A stretch of DNA of 64,000 bases from positions 3,782,001 through 3,846,000 of the forward strand of contig NZ_JADBGF010000001.1 of NCBI RefSeq assembly GCF_014873495.1. Reading direction: 5' to 3'. Below, piece by piece: positions 1 through 10,852 of the stretch; within the stretch, counting starts at the first letter, position 1, and each line of letters opens with the position of its first letter. Position numbers and translations under genes: made by a program. The notes under the pieces were generated by a model, which searched no databases, was not told the DNA's origin, and saw only the letters and a program-made list of their open reading frames with translations. Origin of the DNA: Streptomyces stelliscabiei. Lineage in GTDB: Bacteria; Actinomycetota; Actinomycetes; Streptomycetales; Streptomycetaceae.

Positions 1-214
1 CCACTCCCGTGACCCAGCCGGGCGAGGCGTGCACCATGAGCGCCGCCGTCCCCCACGCGGCCAGCGCCGGGGGCACGAGACGCAGGTCCGTCGGTCCCTC
101 CTGTCTGGGGTGGGCGTCGCCGAGCCGGGTGCCGGCGGCCGCGTGCACGGCGGGCCGCGGCGGAGCGACCCCCGCATCGGCTGCCGCCGTGGCCCCCTCC
201 TGCGTCGTACTCAC
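1..214 (-). CDS. comEC: ComEC/Rec2-type DNA channel protein, N-terminal fragment
   Basis: This is the beginning of a gene that runs off the left edge. The frame opens with GTG at 214, overlapping the comEA stop by four bases (GTGA), which implies translational coupling. About 70 codons are visible: a Pro/Ala-rich start, then DLRLVPPALAAWGTAALMVH, which looks like the first membrane segment typical of actinobacterial ComEC. ComEC is known as the inner-membrane channel for single-stranded DNA uptake. The catalytic and channel regions lie outside the window, so identification rests on this N-terminus and on the comEA neighbour. Confidence 0.75.
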   Translation of the reverse strand, partial: MSTTQEGATAAADAGVAPPRPAVHAAAGTRLGDAHPRQEGPTDLRLVPPALAAWGTAALMVHASPGWVTGV

Positions 215-1434
215 GGCTGTACGAGGTCGCGCAGGTCGGCGAAGCGGCGGTCCCCGATGCCGTTCACCTCGCGCAGTTCGTCGACCGAGCGGAAGCCGCC
301 GTGGCGGGTGCGGTGGTCGATGATGTGCTGGGCGAGGACGGGGCCGACGCCGGGCAGGGTGTCCAGCTGGTCGGCGGTGGCGGTGTTGAGGGAGACGGGG
401 GCTGTGGGCGCGGCTCCGGTGACGGCGCCACCGGCCCCGACCGCACCCGCCCCGGGCATCGCGCCCGGCCCGGACACCGGCATCGGACGTCCGACCAGGA
501 CCTGTTCGCCGTCCACAAGGATTCGGGCGCGGTTGAGCCCGTCGGTCTTCGCCCCCGGCCGGACACCGCCCGCCGCCCGTAGCGCGTCGGCGACCCGGGA
601 GCCGGCCGGCAGCCGTTGGATGCCCGGCCGACGGACCTTTCCGCCGACGTCCACCACGATCGAGGGCCCCGTCGAGGCGACCGCACCGACCGAGGCGTCC
701 GGCACCGCCGCCGCCCGGCCGTCCCCCGCCTCACCGTACGAGGCCGCCGGGCCCCCGGAAGCGCCTGGGGCACCCGCCCGCACCACCTCCGGCGCGCTCA
801 CGGTCTGGGTCCGGCCCGTCCAGAAGTGCTGGGCCGCGAACAGCGCAGCGACGACCAGCACCACGCTCAGCGCGGCCACGCTCTTGCGTTCGGTTGCGCA
901 CCGCACCTGCAACCACAGCGGCAACCGCTCCCGCAGGGCCGGCCCCATCCGCTCCCGCCACGCACCCCTCGCCGCACGATCGGCATCTCCGAAGCCGACG
1001 TCACGACCGGTCGCGAACCTGTCCGCCCCAGCGGTCCTGCCGGTGACAGCGTCATCCCTGCCGACGACGACGGCTTGCTTCTCGGCGGTCTCGGCGGTCT
1101 CGGCGGCCTCATCGACATCGACGTCACCAAGCTCCGCGGAAGCCCCAGAGCTCAGGGTCCCCTCCGCGGCGAGAGCCCGGACCGCGCGGCCCTCGCTGCC
1201 ACCCCTCGGCGTCCCGCCGGTCGCTCCCGGCGGCCCGTGCCCCAACTCCCTTGGTTCTCGCGCCCTCTCGGGGAACAGTGCCTCCGCGCGCAGGCGGAGC
1301 GTCTCCGCCGTCGCCCGGCGGCCGGCCCTGCCCCCAGGCTGTCGAGGGCGGTGGCGGGCGCGTCCGTCGGAGGACGGGCCCCTGCCGGGGCCGCTGGTGA
1401 CCGTCGCAGTGCGTGAACGTGATCGAAGTGCCAT
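211..1434 (-). CDS. comEA: ComEA-like helix-hairpin-helix DNA-binding protein
   Basis: This protein of 407 residues is predicted to bind double-stranded DNA outside the membrane and pass it to ComEC. It has a long disordered charged N-terminus (1-180), one membrane helix at about 185-203, an SLBB-like domain at about 258-316 (IVVDVGGKVRRPGI), a Gly/Ala linker, and a C-terminal helix-hairpin-helix pair at about 348-405 (LNTATADQL, LPGVGPVLA, VNGIGDRRF). The 180-residue cytoplasmic extension is much longer than in Bacillus ComEA but is common in streptomycetes. It is translationally coupled to comEC. Natural competence is not established in Streptomyces, so the biological role is inferred from the family only. 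Confidence 0.9.
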   Translation of the reverse strand: MALRSRSRTATVTSGPGRGPSSDGRARHRPRQPGGRAGRRATAETLRLRAEALFPERAREPRELGHGPPGATGGTPRGGSEGRAVRALAAEGTLSSGASAELGDVDVDEAAETAETAEKQAVVVGRDDAVTGRTAGADRFATGRDVGFGDADRAARGAWRERMGPALRERLPLWLQVRCATERKSVAALSVVLVVAALFAAQHFWTGRTQTVSAPEVVRAGAPGASGGPAASYGEAGDGRAAAVPDASVGAVASTGPSIVVDVGGKVRRPGIQRLPAGSRVADALRAAGGVRPGAKTDGLNRARILVDGEQVLVGRPMPVSGPGAMPGAGAVGAGGAVTGAAPTAPVSLNTATADQLDTLPGVGPVLAQHIIDHRTRHGGFRSVDELREVNGIGDRRFADLRDLVQP

Positions 1435-1572
1435 GCGACGAGGATCGGGCAGACTCGCCCCGTCGCGATGATCTTGCTCAATTACGGTGGATTACTACCG
1501 GGTTGTGGATAACTCCGTCACCCACACGAGCGGTGAAAGTCTCGACGCCCCCGCACCCCCGCGCCCCTAGCC

Positions 1573-1620
1573 CCGACTCACCGACTCACCGACTCACCGA
1601 CTCACCGACTCACCGACTCA
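1573..1620. repeat. Six tandem copies of an 8-bp unit
   Basis: The unit CCGACTCA (TGAGTCGG on the minus strand) is repeated six times without error. The last copy contains the degV stop codon. On the degV strand every unit carries TGA, so an 8-bp period gives stops in all three frames immediately after the gene. Copy-number change here would not alter the DegV protein. Confidence 0.95.
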
Positions 1621-2463
1621 CCGAGGTGAGACGACGACCCCGAGCAGCCCAGGCCCCGTGTGCGCCCCGATCACCGCTCCGACCTCGCTCACATGCAGGT
1701 CGGCCAGTCCGGGCACCCGGCTCCGCAGCCGGTCCGCGAGCGCCGAGGCCCGCTCGGGCGCGGCGAGGTGATGGACCGCGATGTCGACCGGCGCGCCCCC
1801 CGCCCGCTCGGCGACGATCTCCTCCAGGCGGGCGATCGCCCTGGACGCCGTACGGACCTTCTCCAGCATCTCGATGCGGCCGCCGTCGAGCTGCAGCAGC
1901 GGCTTGACGGCCAGCGCCGAACCGAACAGCGCCTGGGCCGCGCCGATCCGTCCACCCCGGCGGAGATAGTCCAGGGTGTCGACGTAGAAGAAGGCGGACG
2001 TCCCCGCGGCCCGTTTCTCGGCGGCCGTGACGGCCTCGTCCACCGTGCCGCCCGCCTCGGCGGACTCGGCGGCGGTCAGGGCGCAGAACCCGAGGGCCAT
2101 CGCGACCATCCCGGTGTCGACCACGCGCACCGGCACGGGTGCCTCGCGGGCCGCGAGCACGGCCGCGTCGTAGGTGCCCGAGAACTCGGCGGAGAGGTGG
2201 AGGGAGACGATGCCCGTGGCGCCCGTCTCCGCGACCCTGCGGTAGGTCTCGGCGAACAGTTCGGGGCTGGGGCGCGAGGTGGTGACGGACCGTCGCTTCT
2301 GCAGCGCCTGGGCCAGGGAGCGTGCGGAGATCTCGGTACCCTCGTCGAGCGCCTGGTCGCCGAGGACCACGGTCAGGGGCACCGCGATGATGCCGTGACG
2401 CTCCATCTCCGGCGGCGGCAGGTAGGCCGTGGAATCGGTGACGATCGCGACATGGCGGGACAT
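1618..2463 (-). CDS. DegV family fatty-acid-binding protein
   Basis: The product has 281 residues, the usual DegV length. Family signatures are visible: VTDSTAYLP at the N-terminus, TSRPSPELF near residue 60, SAEFSGTYDAA near 90, DTGMVAMALGF near 115, and YVDTLDYLRRGGRIG near 160. DegV proteins bind a single fatty acid and are best known as FakB subunits that present exogenous fatty acids to the kinase FakA. No fakA-like gene is seen in this window, so whether it works in a Fak pathway cannot be decided here. It is followed by the TGAGTCGG repeats and then comEA. Confidence 0.9.
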   Translation of the reverse strand: MSRHVAIVTDSTAYLPPPEMERHGIIAVPLTVVLGDQALDEGTEISARSLAQALQKRRSVTTSRPSPELFAETYRRVAETGATGIVSLHLSAEFSGTYDAAVLAAREAPVPVRVVDTGMVAMALGFCALTAAESAEAGGTVDEAVTAAEKRAAGTSAFFYVDTLDYLRRGGRIGAAQALFGSALAVKPLLQLDGGRIEMLEKVRTASRAIARLEEIVAERAGGAPVDIAVHHLAAPERASALADRLRSRVPGLADLHVSEVGAVIGAHTGPGLLGVVVSPR

Positions 2464-2574
2464 GAGCTGGAGGTTACCCGCCCAGCCCCGTCGACGGCAG
2501 CCCGGCCCCTCTCACCTGCGACCGTACGGAGCGAGTCGACCGTCCCGGGCGAGCCGTCCGCCGTGGCGACCGGA

Positions 2575-3345
2575 TCAAGTCGTGCTCTCCGGGCGGGGCT
2601 TCTTCTGCCACGGGTACGTCGGCCGCGCGCTCGCCGGGGCGATCGCGGGCTTGGGCGGCCCCTCGCCGCCGGGGGACTCACCACCACGGGACTCGGCGGC
2701 GCGAGGCTCGGCCGTGCGCGACGCGGGGGTCTCCTGCCAGGTCTGCCCGGTGGAGGCGGTGGCCTCGGGCTTCGGCGCCTCGGGCCACACCGCGGCGGGT
2801 TCCGTCGTCCAGTGCCGCAGCGCGCCCGCCTCGACGTCGATCTGCGCACTGAGTGTGTCCAGGTCGTCCTCCGCGAACCTGCGCGCCCTGTCGTGCGCAG
2901 CCCAGCGCAGGGAGTCGGCGGACTTGACGACCCGCTCCGTGCGCTCGCGCAGCGCGGGCAGCCGCTGGGCCAGCTTGCTCCGGTCCGGCTCGGGCTCCAG
3001 GCGCCGAAGCTCGCCGTCCAGCTCCCGGCCGTGCTTGCTGAGCTGCTCGAAGAGGGCCAGGGACTCCTTCAGGGACTCGTCCTCACCCACCCCCGCCTGC
3101 AAGGCCTCCTGGGTGGCCCGCATCGACGTACGCAACTTCAGCCGCAGATCGGCCAGTTGCCCCGCCGGGCCCGGCTGGGCCAGGCTTCTGGCGCGCAGGG
3201 TGGTGTCCTCGACGGTCCGCTTGGCCTGGGTGATCGTACGGTCCACGCCACGCTTGGCCGCGCCGACCGCCTTCACCGTGGCGTACACGCCCAGCGCCAC
3301 GAACAGCACGAAGAACAGGGCGACGATTGCGATGACGGCTTCCAC
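2575..3345 (-). CDS. Membrane-anchored coiled-coil protein, unknown function
   Basis: I chose the GTG at 3345 because GGAGGAG lies about seven bases upstream; a longer frame to 3375 has no better site. The 256-residue protein opens with a single hydrophobic helix (EAVIAIVALFFVLFVALGVY). This is followed by a long charged helical region of about 150 residues rich in Leu, Arg and Glu that is probably coiled coil, then a Pro/Glu-rich disordered tail. No catalytic motif is seen. It lies in the same orientation between leuS and degV, separated from leuS by terminator-like hairpins. I do not recognise a named family; it may be a structural envelope protein. Confidence 0.8.
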   Translation of the reverse strand: MEAVIAIVALFFVLFVALGVYATVKAVGAAKRGVDRTITQAKRTVEDTTLRARSLAQPGPAGQLADLRLKLRTSMRATQEALQAGVGEDESLKESLALFEQLSKHGRELDGELRRLEPEPDRSKLAQRLPALRERTERVVKSADSLRWAAHDRARRFAEDDLDTLSAQIDVEAGALRHWTTEPAAVWPEAPKPEATASTGQTWQETPASRTAEPRAAESRGGESPGGEGPPKPAIAPASARPTYPWQKKPRPESTT

Positions 3346-3406
3346 GACGCGCTCCTCCTCCGACCGGCACGGCATGTGCTGCGGCGCTCTTCAACGGTAA
3401 ACGCAA

Positions 3407-3447
3407 CGGGCAGGTTCCGAGTTCCACCGGAACCCGGAACCTGCCCG
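3407..3447. terminator. Strong hairpin upstream of the coiled-coil gene
   Basis: CGGGCAGGTTCC (3407-3418) pairs perfectly with GGAACCTGCCCG (3436-3447), and an inner 5-bp stem GTTCC/GGAAC closes a three-base loop. It lies in the long leuS-2575 gap, 62 bases before the coiled-coil gene start. No T-run follows on either strand, so it could be a factor-independent Streptomyces-type terminator or a leader structure. Confidence 0.6.
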
Positions 3448-3575
3448 TAGGGGACGACCCCGAACCACCGCAGTCAGCACCCGCACGATCACCCGCGGCC
3501 GCACGACCTACCGCAGCAGATCCACCACCCGCCGTCAGCCGAACGACCACCGCCAGCCGCCGCTGACTACCACCG

Positions 3576-3638
3576 GTCGTCCGCGGACCACCGTCAGTCG
3601 TCCGCGGACCACCGTCAGTCCTCCTCAGGCCACCGCCG
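3576..3638. repeat. 21-bp direct repeats in the leuS downstream gap
   Basis: The 450-base gap 3346-3795 has no credible gene. It holds two exact copies of a 21-bp unit beginning GTCGTCCGCGGACC (3576-3596 and 3597-3617) and one degenerate copy. Related decayed units (GCACCCCAC, GGACCACC) continue to about 3760. Confidence 0.85.
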
Positions 3639-3762
3639 GCCGCCACCGACTACCGCCGGTCGTCCTCAGACCACCGCCAGTCGCCCCACGGATCACCCGC
3701 AGCACCCCACAGACCACCAGTCGTCCCGCAGCACCCCACGGACCACCGCCGGTGGTCCCGCA

Positions 3763-3790
3763 GCGCCCGGCGGAGCACTCCGCCGGGCGC
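3763..3790 (-). terminator. leuS terminator hairpin
   Basis: A perfect 12-bp GC stem (GCGCCCGGCGGA / TCCGCCGGGCGC) with loop GCAC lies five bases beyond the leuS stop. Confidence 0.8.
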
Positions 3791-3795
3791 CCCGC

Positions 3796-6675
<2,880 letters not shown>

Positions 6676-6724
6676 GATCCTCAAAGCTCCATCGATCGTC
6701 TCTGCCAGCGGCTTGTGTCGTCGG

Positions 6725-6755
6725 AAAACGAAAAATCCCCTCGCACAGGAGGGGA
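6725..6755 (-). terminator. leuS leader intrinsic terminator (attenuator)
   Basis: On the minus strand TCCCCTC and GAGGGGA form a 7-bp stem with a six-base loop, immediately followed by ATTTTTCGTTTT. A U-rich tract after a compact hairpin is rare in this GC-rich genome. It lies between the leader peptide and leuS, 50 bases before the start codon, where it could stop transcription before the gene. Confidence 0.85.
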
Positions 6756-6801
6756 CGCCGCGCCGATGCCGACCACGCCGTTCATCGGCGGTCGGGACTG
6801 A

Positions 6802-6840
6802 TCAGCGCGGCTCACTAAGCAGAAGGCGTACGGCACGCAT
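6802..6840 (-). CDS. leuS leader peptide, 12 residues with Leu-Leu-Leu
   Basis: An ATG at 6840 opens a 12-codon frame reading MRAVRLLLSEPR and ending in TGA. Three consecutive leucine codons are CTT CTG CTT; CTT is uncommon in Streptomyces genes. The frame lies 127 bases upstream of leuS, directly before the intrinsic terminator at 6725-6755. This is the classical arrangement for transcription attenuation: a ribosome stalling at Leu codons when charged tRNA-Leu is scarce would change leader folding and allow read-through. No Shine-Dalgarno site is visible, and TACCCT lies seven bases before the ATG, so the transcript may be leaderless. Function is inferred. Confidence 0.75.
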   Translation of the reverse strand: MRAVRLLLSEPR

Positions 6841-7111
6841 GGGCTCAGGGTACCGCAGCCGTCACAGCCGTCGCGACGAGGTTCCGGCCCCTCGGCGGGC
6901 CGGAACCAGCGGCGTGTCCGCCACAGGTTCCGGCCAAAAAAGTTGAACTTTATTCAAAACTTACTTCGCGTAACAACCACTAACGGGCATCACAGATGTG
7001 AGATTGGTCCTTGATAACAACGCAATAACTCAAACCTCGTACCGCCCGGTATTGGCACCACTTACAGTTCGACGACGGGACCGCTTTCCCGAACTGTTCG
7101 GAGTTGCCCCC

Positions 7112-8512
7112 ATGAACCCTCGTCGCAGTAACAGCTCGATGCCCCAGACCGGCCGTTCGGCCTACGGGATGGCCACGGCTGCCGCTCTACTGCTGATACC
7201 CGTAAGTGTGCTGGTCGGAGGTGACGCGTACCGGGAGTTCCTCGACTTCGGAGCGGGCGTGCTCTCGCTCGTCTCGTTGACCTGCTCGGTGCTCTGGGGG
7301 CTCGTCGCCCAGGACCGGACCCTGCTGACCGTGCGCCAGCGGATCATCGGCCAGGCCGTCCACCGGACGACCGCCATCGCGTCCGTCGCGTTCCTCGTGC
7401 TGCACGTCACGGTCAAGCTGGCGCTCAACCACGTCTCCGCGATCGCCCTGTTCCCCTTCGCGCTCGGCGTGACGGGCACCGGAGCGCTCATCGGCTTCGG
7501 CGCCACCGCCGGATCCATGATGATCTTCGTCGCCATCACCGGCGCGCTGCGCAGCAACTTCGCGTCCCCGGCGCCGGTCGCGGCACGCTGGCGCGCGATG
7601 CACATGATGGCCTACCCGGCCTGGTGTTTCGCGCTCGTGCACGGACTCTACGCGGGTCGCGAAGCGAAGCCGATCTTCATCACCCTCTACTCCCTCGGCC
7701 TGGTCGCCGTCGCCGCCGCCCTGCTGCTGCGCGCCGCGCCGCGCCCGGTCAAGCGCCAGGTGGTCGAGCGGATCGCCGCCGTCCTCGGCACCGACGGCCA
7801 GCGTCCCCCCGAGGTCGACGACCTCGTGAAGTCGCGCTCCGCCCTGCAGGGCACGGACGAGCCCGGCGGACGCCGCGAGGGTGGCCGGCGCGAAGGCGGA
7901 CAGCGCGACCGGATGCGCGACACCGGCCAGTTCCCGCTGCCCGGCTTCGGCGGCGGACAGGGCAACCCCCCGCTCGGCGACCCGCTGGTGCCCCCGCAGC
8001 GCGGGGCGGCCGCCGTGGCCGACAGCGGCCCCGGCTTCGCGGCCGCCTACCGCGCGGTGTCGATGACCCCGCGCGCGGCGGAGCCCACGGCGCCCTATCT
8101 GACCCAGCAGCAGCCGCCGTTGGACATGCAGCCCACCCAGGCCATGCCCCGCATGGACGACGGCTCGACCACCGGGAGCACCCGCTGGCCGGCCCCGTCC
8201 CCGCCGCCGGTGGGCGAGGCGCCCCCGTCGTCGTACGACCCGATGCAGGACACGTTCGCCGGACAGCCGCTCGGCGGGCAGACCTATCCGGGCCAGGCGT
8301 ACCAGAGCCAGACCTACCAGGGCGAGACGTACAACACGGGTGTCTCAGAAACTCCCTACGGAACCGCTGAGACGAACGCCCCCTACGGCACGTACAACCC
8401 GAACGACACGTACAACAGCGGTCCCGCCACTGAAACGCTGTCCGGCTACGACGACTACAACCAGCCGGGCTCAGGCGAACCCTGGAACGCGCCTTCCGGA
8501 GGATTTAAGTGA
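7112..8512 (+). CDS. Cytochrome-b/ferric-reductase-like membrane protein with long cytosolic tail
   Basis: The ATG at 7112 follows GGAG at a suitable distance; a longer frame from 6998 would translate the AT-rich promoter region. Of 466 residues, about 18-207 form roughly six membrane helices. Two pairs of histidines face each other within helices: His84/His98 (VHRTTAIASV...VLHVT) and His164/His177 (MHMMAYPAWC...LVHG). Spacing of 13-14 is what two stacked haems need in ferric reductase or cytochrome b folds. Residues 215-466 are a Pro/Gly/Gln/Tyr-rich disordered tail. It overlaps the following iron-sulfur flavoprotein gene by four bases, so the two probably form one electron-transfer unit. 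The electron acceptor is unknown. Confidence 0.8.
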   Translation: MNPRRSNSSMPQTGRSAYGMATAAALLLIPVSVLVGGDAYREFLDFGAGVLSLVSLTCSVLWGLVAQDRTLLTVRQRIIGQAVHRTTAIASVAFLVLHVTVKLALNHVSAIALFPFALGVTGTGALIGFGATAGSMMIFVAITGALRSNFASPAPVAARWRAMHMMAYPAWCFALVHGLYAGREAKPIFITLYSLGLVAVAAALLLRAAPRPVKRQVVERIAAVLGTDGQRPPEVDDLVKSRSALQGTDEPGGRREGGRREGGQRDRMRDTGQFPLPGFGGGQGNPPLGDPLVPPQRGAAAVADSGPGFAAAYRAVSMTPRAAEPTAPYLTQQQPPLDMQPTQAMPRMDDGSTTGSTRWPAPSPPPVGEAPPSSYDPMQDTFAGQPLGGQTYPGQAYQSQTYQGETYNTGVSETPYGTAETNAPYGTYNPNDTYNSGPATETLSGYDDYNQPGSGEPWNAPSGGFK

Positions 8513-10122
8513 ACGAGGCCCTTCCCGACGTCCCCGAAGTCCGAGTGGTGGGGCTCCCCCAACTCACCTCGGGCTTCGACCTCGTCGAGAGACTCGACCT
8601 CCCCATGCACCTCAAGGTGCACGGTCCGCTCGAACCGATGGGCGGCGAACAGCTCGCCCAGCTGTCCGAACGGATCAACCTCAAGGGCAGGGGCGGCGCG
8701 GGCTTCCCGTTCCACAAGAAACTGCGGTCGGTCGCCGAGTCGGCGATCAAGCGCGGCATCCGGCCCGTCGTGGTCGTCAACGGCAGCGAGGACGAACCCG
8801 CCTGCCGCAAGGACACGGTGCTCATCAACCGTGCCCCGCACCTCATCCTGGACGGCGCCCTGCTCGTCGCCGAGGCCCTGGGCGCACGTCAGCTCGTCAT
8901 CGGGGTGACACGTGAATCCACCGAGCGCTCGATGGAGGCGGCACTCGCCGAGCGCGGGCTGAGCAACCGGCGCGGCGCCGCCATCCGCGCGAGCGTGCAG
9001 CGCAACCCGGTGCGGATGGTCACCGGCGCCGCCGGCTCGCTGATCCGTTCCATCGACGGCGGGCCGCCCATCCCGCCGGGCCGCAAGACCAGCGCGTCCA
9101 AGAGCGGTGTCGGCGGCGCGCCGACGCTGCTCTCCAACGCCGAGACCTTCGCCCAGCTCGCCATCGGCGCCCGCATCGGCTCCGAGCGGTACGGCAACAC
9201 CGGCCTGTACGACGAGCCGGGCACCGTCATGCTCACCGTGTCCGGCGCGGTCGCCCGCCCCATGGTGATCGAGGCACCCACCGGCGTGCCGCTGCGCTAC
9301 ATCCTGCAGCTGGCCGGCGCGCCGCCGGTCCCGCAGGGCGTGCTGACCGGCGGCTACCACGGCAAGTGGATCGACGCGGCGACGGTCAACGAGGCGGTCG
9401 TCTCGCGCAACTCGCTGGACGCGGTGGGCGGTGCGCTCGGCGCGGGCGCGATCCTGCCGATCAGCCAGGACACCTGCCCGCTCGGCGAGTCGCTCCAGGT
9501 CGCCAAGTGGCTCGCCGAGGAGAGCGCGGGACAGTGCGGCCCCTGCTACCTCGGTCTGCCGGCGGCCGCGCGCGGCATGGAGGACATCCTCAACGGCGGC
9601 GGTCCGGCCGCCCTGGAGGCCCTCAAGCAGGTCGCGAAGAACGTCAAGCGGCGCGGCGCGTGCTCGCACCCCGACGGTTCCGCGATGTTCCTGGAATCGA
9701 CCATCAAGGCGTTCACGGACGACCTCGCCGCGCATGTCCTCGGCAACGGCTGCGGCCGTCCCGTCGAGGGCGTGCTGCCGCTCTTCGAGGGCGGCAGGAT
9801 GCCCACCGGCATCCCGGGCGGTGCCGGCGAGGAGGAGACCGGCAGCCGACAGAAGATCTTCGTCGACTGGACGCTCTGCCGGGGTCACGGCCTGTGCGCC
9901 GACATCCTCCCCGAGGTCTTCCAGCTCGGCGCCGACGGCTTCCCCACCGTCGCCCAGGCGAAGGTCCCCCAGTACGCCGAGGCCAAGGCCCTGCGCGCGG
10001 TGCGCCGCTGCCCCGCGCTCGCCCTGCGCCTGGAGGAGGACAACCGCGCCTCCGCCCCGTCCCGCAACCTCCCGGTCCTCTCCCCGGGCCGTGGCCGCCG
10101 GGCCCTGGGCAGCGGTCGCTGA
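8509..10122 (+). CDS. NuoF-like FMN/iron-sulfur protein with fused [3Fe-4S]-type ferredoxin
   Basis: Start GTG overlaps the upstream stop (GTGA), with GGAGGA at 8498-8503. The 537-residue protein resembles the NADH-binding subunit of complex I: the flavin motif GRGGAGFPFHK at 60-70, VVVVNGSEDEPAC at 87-99, an SLBB domain near 240-320, and the cluster region ESAGQCGPC at 338-346 with Cys385. In true NuoF the first motif is ESCG; here the first cysteine is Ala340, leaving three (343, 346, 385). A C-terminal ferredoxin follows (about 447-510) with Cys457, Cys463 and Cys501 before Pro, matching Streptomyces [3Fe-4S] ferredoxins. It probably carries electrons between a soluble donor and the membrane cytochrome encoded just upstream. 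Physiological partner not identified. Confidence 0.85.
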   Translation: MNEALPDVPEVRVVGLPQLTSGFDLVERLDLPMHLKVHGPLEPMGGEQLAQLSERINLKGRGGAGFPFHKKLRSVAESAIKRGIRPVVVVNGSEDEPACRKDTVLINRAPHLILDGALLVAEALGARQLVIGVTRESTERSMEAALAERGLSNRRGAAIRASVQRNPVRMVTGAAGSLIRSIDGGPPIPPGRKTSASKSGVGGAPTLLSNAETFAQLAIGARIGSERYGNTGLYDEPGTVMLTVSGAVARPMVIEAPTGVPLRYILQLAGAPPVPQGVLTGGYHGKWIDAATVNEAVVSRNSLDAVGGALGAGAILPISQDTCPLGESLQVAKWLAEESAGQCGPCYLGLPAAARGMEDILNGGGPAALEALKQVAKNVKRRGACSHPDGSAMFLESTIKAFTDDLAAHVLGNGCGRPVEGVLPLFEGGRMPTGIPGGAGEEETGSRQKIFVDWTLCRGHGLCADILPEVFQLGADGFPTVAQAKVPQYAEAKALRAVRRCPALALRLEEDNRASAPSRNLPVLSPGRGRRALGSGR

Positions 10123-10135
10123 CGCACGGACGCCG

Positions 10136-10172
10136 AAGGGCGGGTCACCCCGGTCGGGGGCGACCCGCCCTT
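10136..10172 (+). terminator. Terminator after the NuoF-like gene
   Basis: AAGGGCGGGTC and GACCCGCCCTT form an 11-bp perfect stem beginning 14 bases after the stop; the stem ends in TTCT. Confidence 0.85.
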
Positions 10173-10255
10173 CTCCGTTCCGCCGCGGCCGCCGAGACTC
10201 CACTGCGGTCCACCGAGCGCCTCTGCGGTCCACCGAGTGGCGCCACCAACGCGAA

Positions 10256-10280
10256 GACCCCGTCCACTTGGGACGGGGTC
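10256..10280 (-). terminator. Terminator of the first tRNA-Ala
   Basis: GACCCCGTCC / GGACGGGGTC, a 10-bp stem with five-base loop, starts seven bases past the tRNA 3' end on its strand. Confidence 0.8.
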
Positions 10281-10287
10281 CTTTCTG

Positions 10288-10360
10288 TGGAGCTAAGGAG
10301 AATTGAACTCCTGACCTCCTGCATGCCATGCAGGCGCTCTACCAACTGAGCTATAGCCCC
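10288..10360 (-). tRNA. tRNA-Ala (anticodon GGC), copy 1
   Basis: The 73-base cloverleaf begins GGGGCTATAGCTCAG, has anticodon stem CCTGC/GCAGG around the loop ATGGCAT (anticodon GGC, reading GCC), a TTCAATT T-loop and acceptor end TAGCTCCA. CCA is not encoded. The sequence is identical to the copy at 11248-11320. Confidence 0.97.
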
Positions 10361-10570
10361 TTGCCGTGCTGTCCGCCCGGTCTCCCCGGCGACGACGCCA
10401 ACATTACCGGTCCCTCACGCGCACCACCAAATCGATTCCGGCGGACCCGAAAGAGGAGTTGATTTGATGCTGAATGTCGGATATCGAACCCCCGGTCACC
10501 CGCCCGCCGTTCACGACCGCCGACGACGGCCGCCGTCGGGCCGCCACAAGGGCACCGGAGCACCCCTGAC

Positions 10571-10591
10571 GCCCCCGCCATGGGCGGGGGC
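10571..10591 (-). terminator. Hairpin after the 77-residue gene
   Basis: A 9-bp stem GCCCCCGCC/GGCGGGGGC with loop ATG lies 25 bases past the stop at 10616. The remaining gap 10361-10570 shows no gene. Confidence 0.7.
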
Positions 10592-10615
10592 CGGGCAGGG
10601 CCGCGGAGTTGACGC

Positions 10616-10849
10616 TCAGGCCGTCACGAACGAATAGAAGCGCTTGAGCGTGCAGTGCTCCTCCAAGAGCCGGCCGTAGATCGGCTCACCCTCCAGCTCA
10701 CGGTACGTCTCGATCGGGTCGCCTTTTATGATCAGCGCCCGCGCGCATTCCTCGCACCAGTACTGGTAGTCGGCGTTGACAGGCTCCATGTCGCGGACGA
10801 TGGGCGTGCCGCTGCCGCACCAGTCGCACTTTCTCCTGTGTGCACCCAT
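10616..10849 (-). CDS. Small zinc-ribbon-like protein, 77 residues
   Basis: The protein begins MGAHRRKCDWCGSG and carries two CxxC pairs, Cys8/Cys11 and Cys32/Cys35 (YWCEECARAL), which can bind one zinc ion. The rest is short, charged and soluble. The start follows GGAG and lies three bases after the stop of the 56-residue zinc-ribbon gene upstream, so both are likely made from one mRNA. The role is unknown; possibilities include a regulator or a metal-stabilised adaptor. The pair sits between two identical tRNA-Ala genes. Confidence 0.8.
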   Translation of the reverse strand: MGAHRRKCDWCGSGTPIVRDMEPVNADYQYWCEECARALIIKGDPIETYRELEGEPIYGRLLEEHCTLKRFYSFVTA

Positions 10850-10852
10850 CGT

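Noticed and set aside
3083..3646. 187-codon minus-strand frame in the leuS downstream gap
   Set aside because: It overlaps the coiled-coil gene in another frame and consists of repeat-derived Gly/Arg/Thr residues.
6700..6950. T-box riboswitch upstream of leuS
   Set aside because: No T-box consensus (TGGNACCGCG) or specifier loop is seen; the Leu-codon leader peptide and terminator explain the region better.
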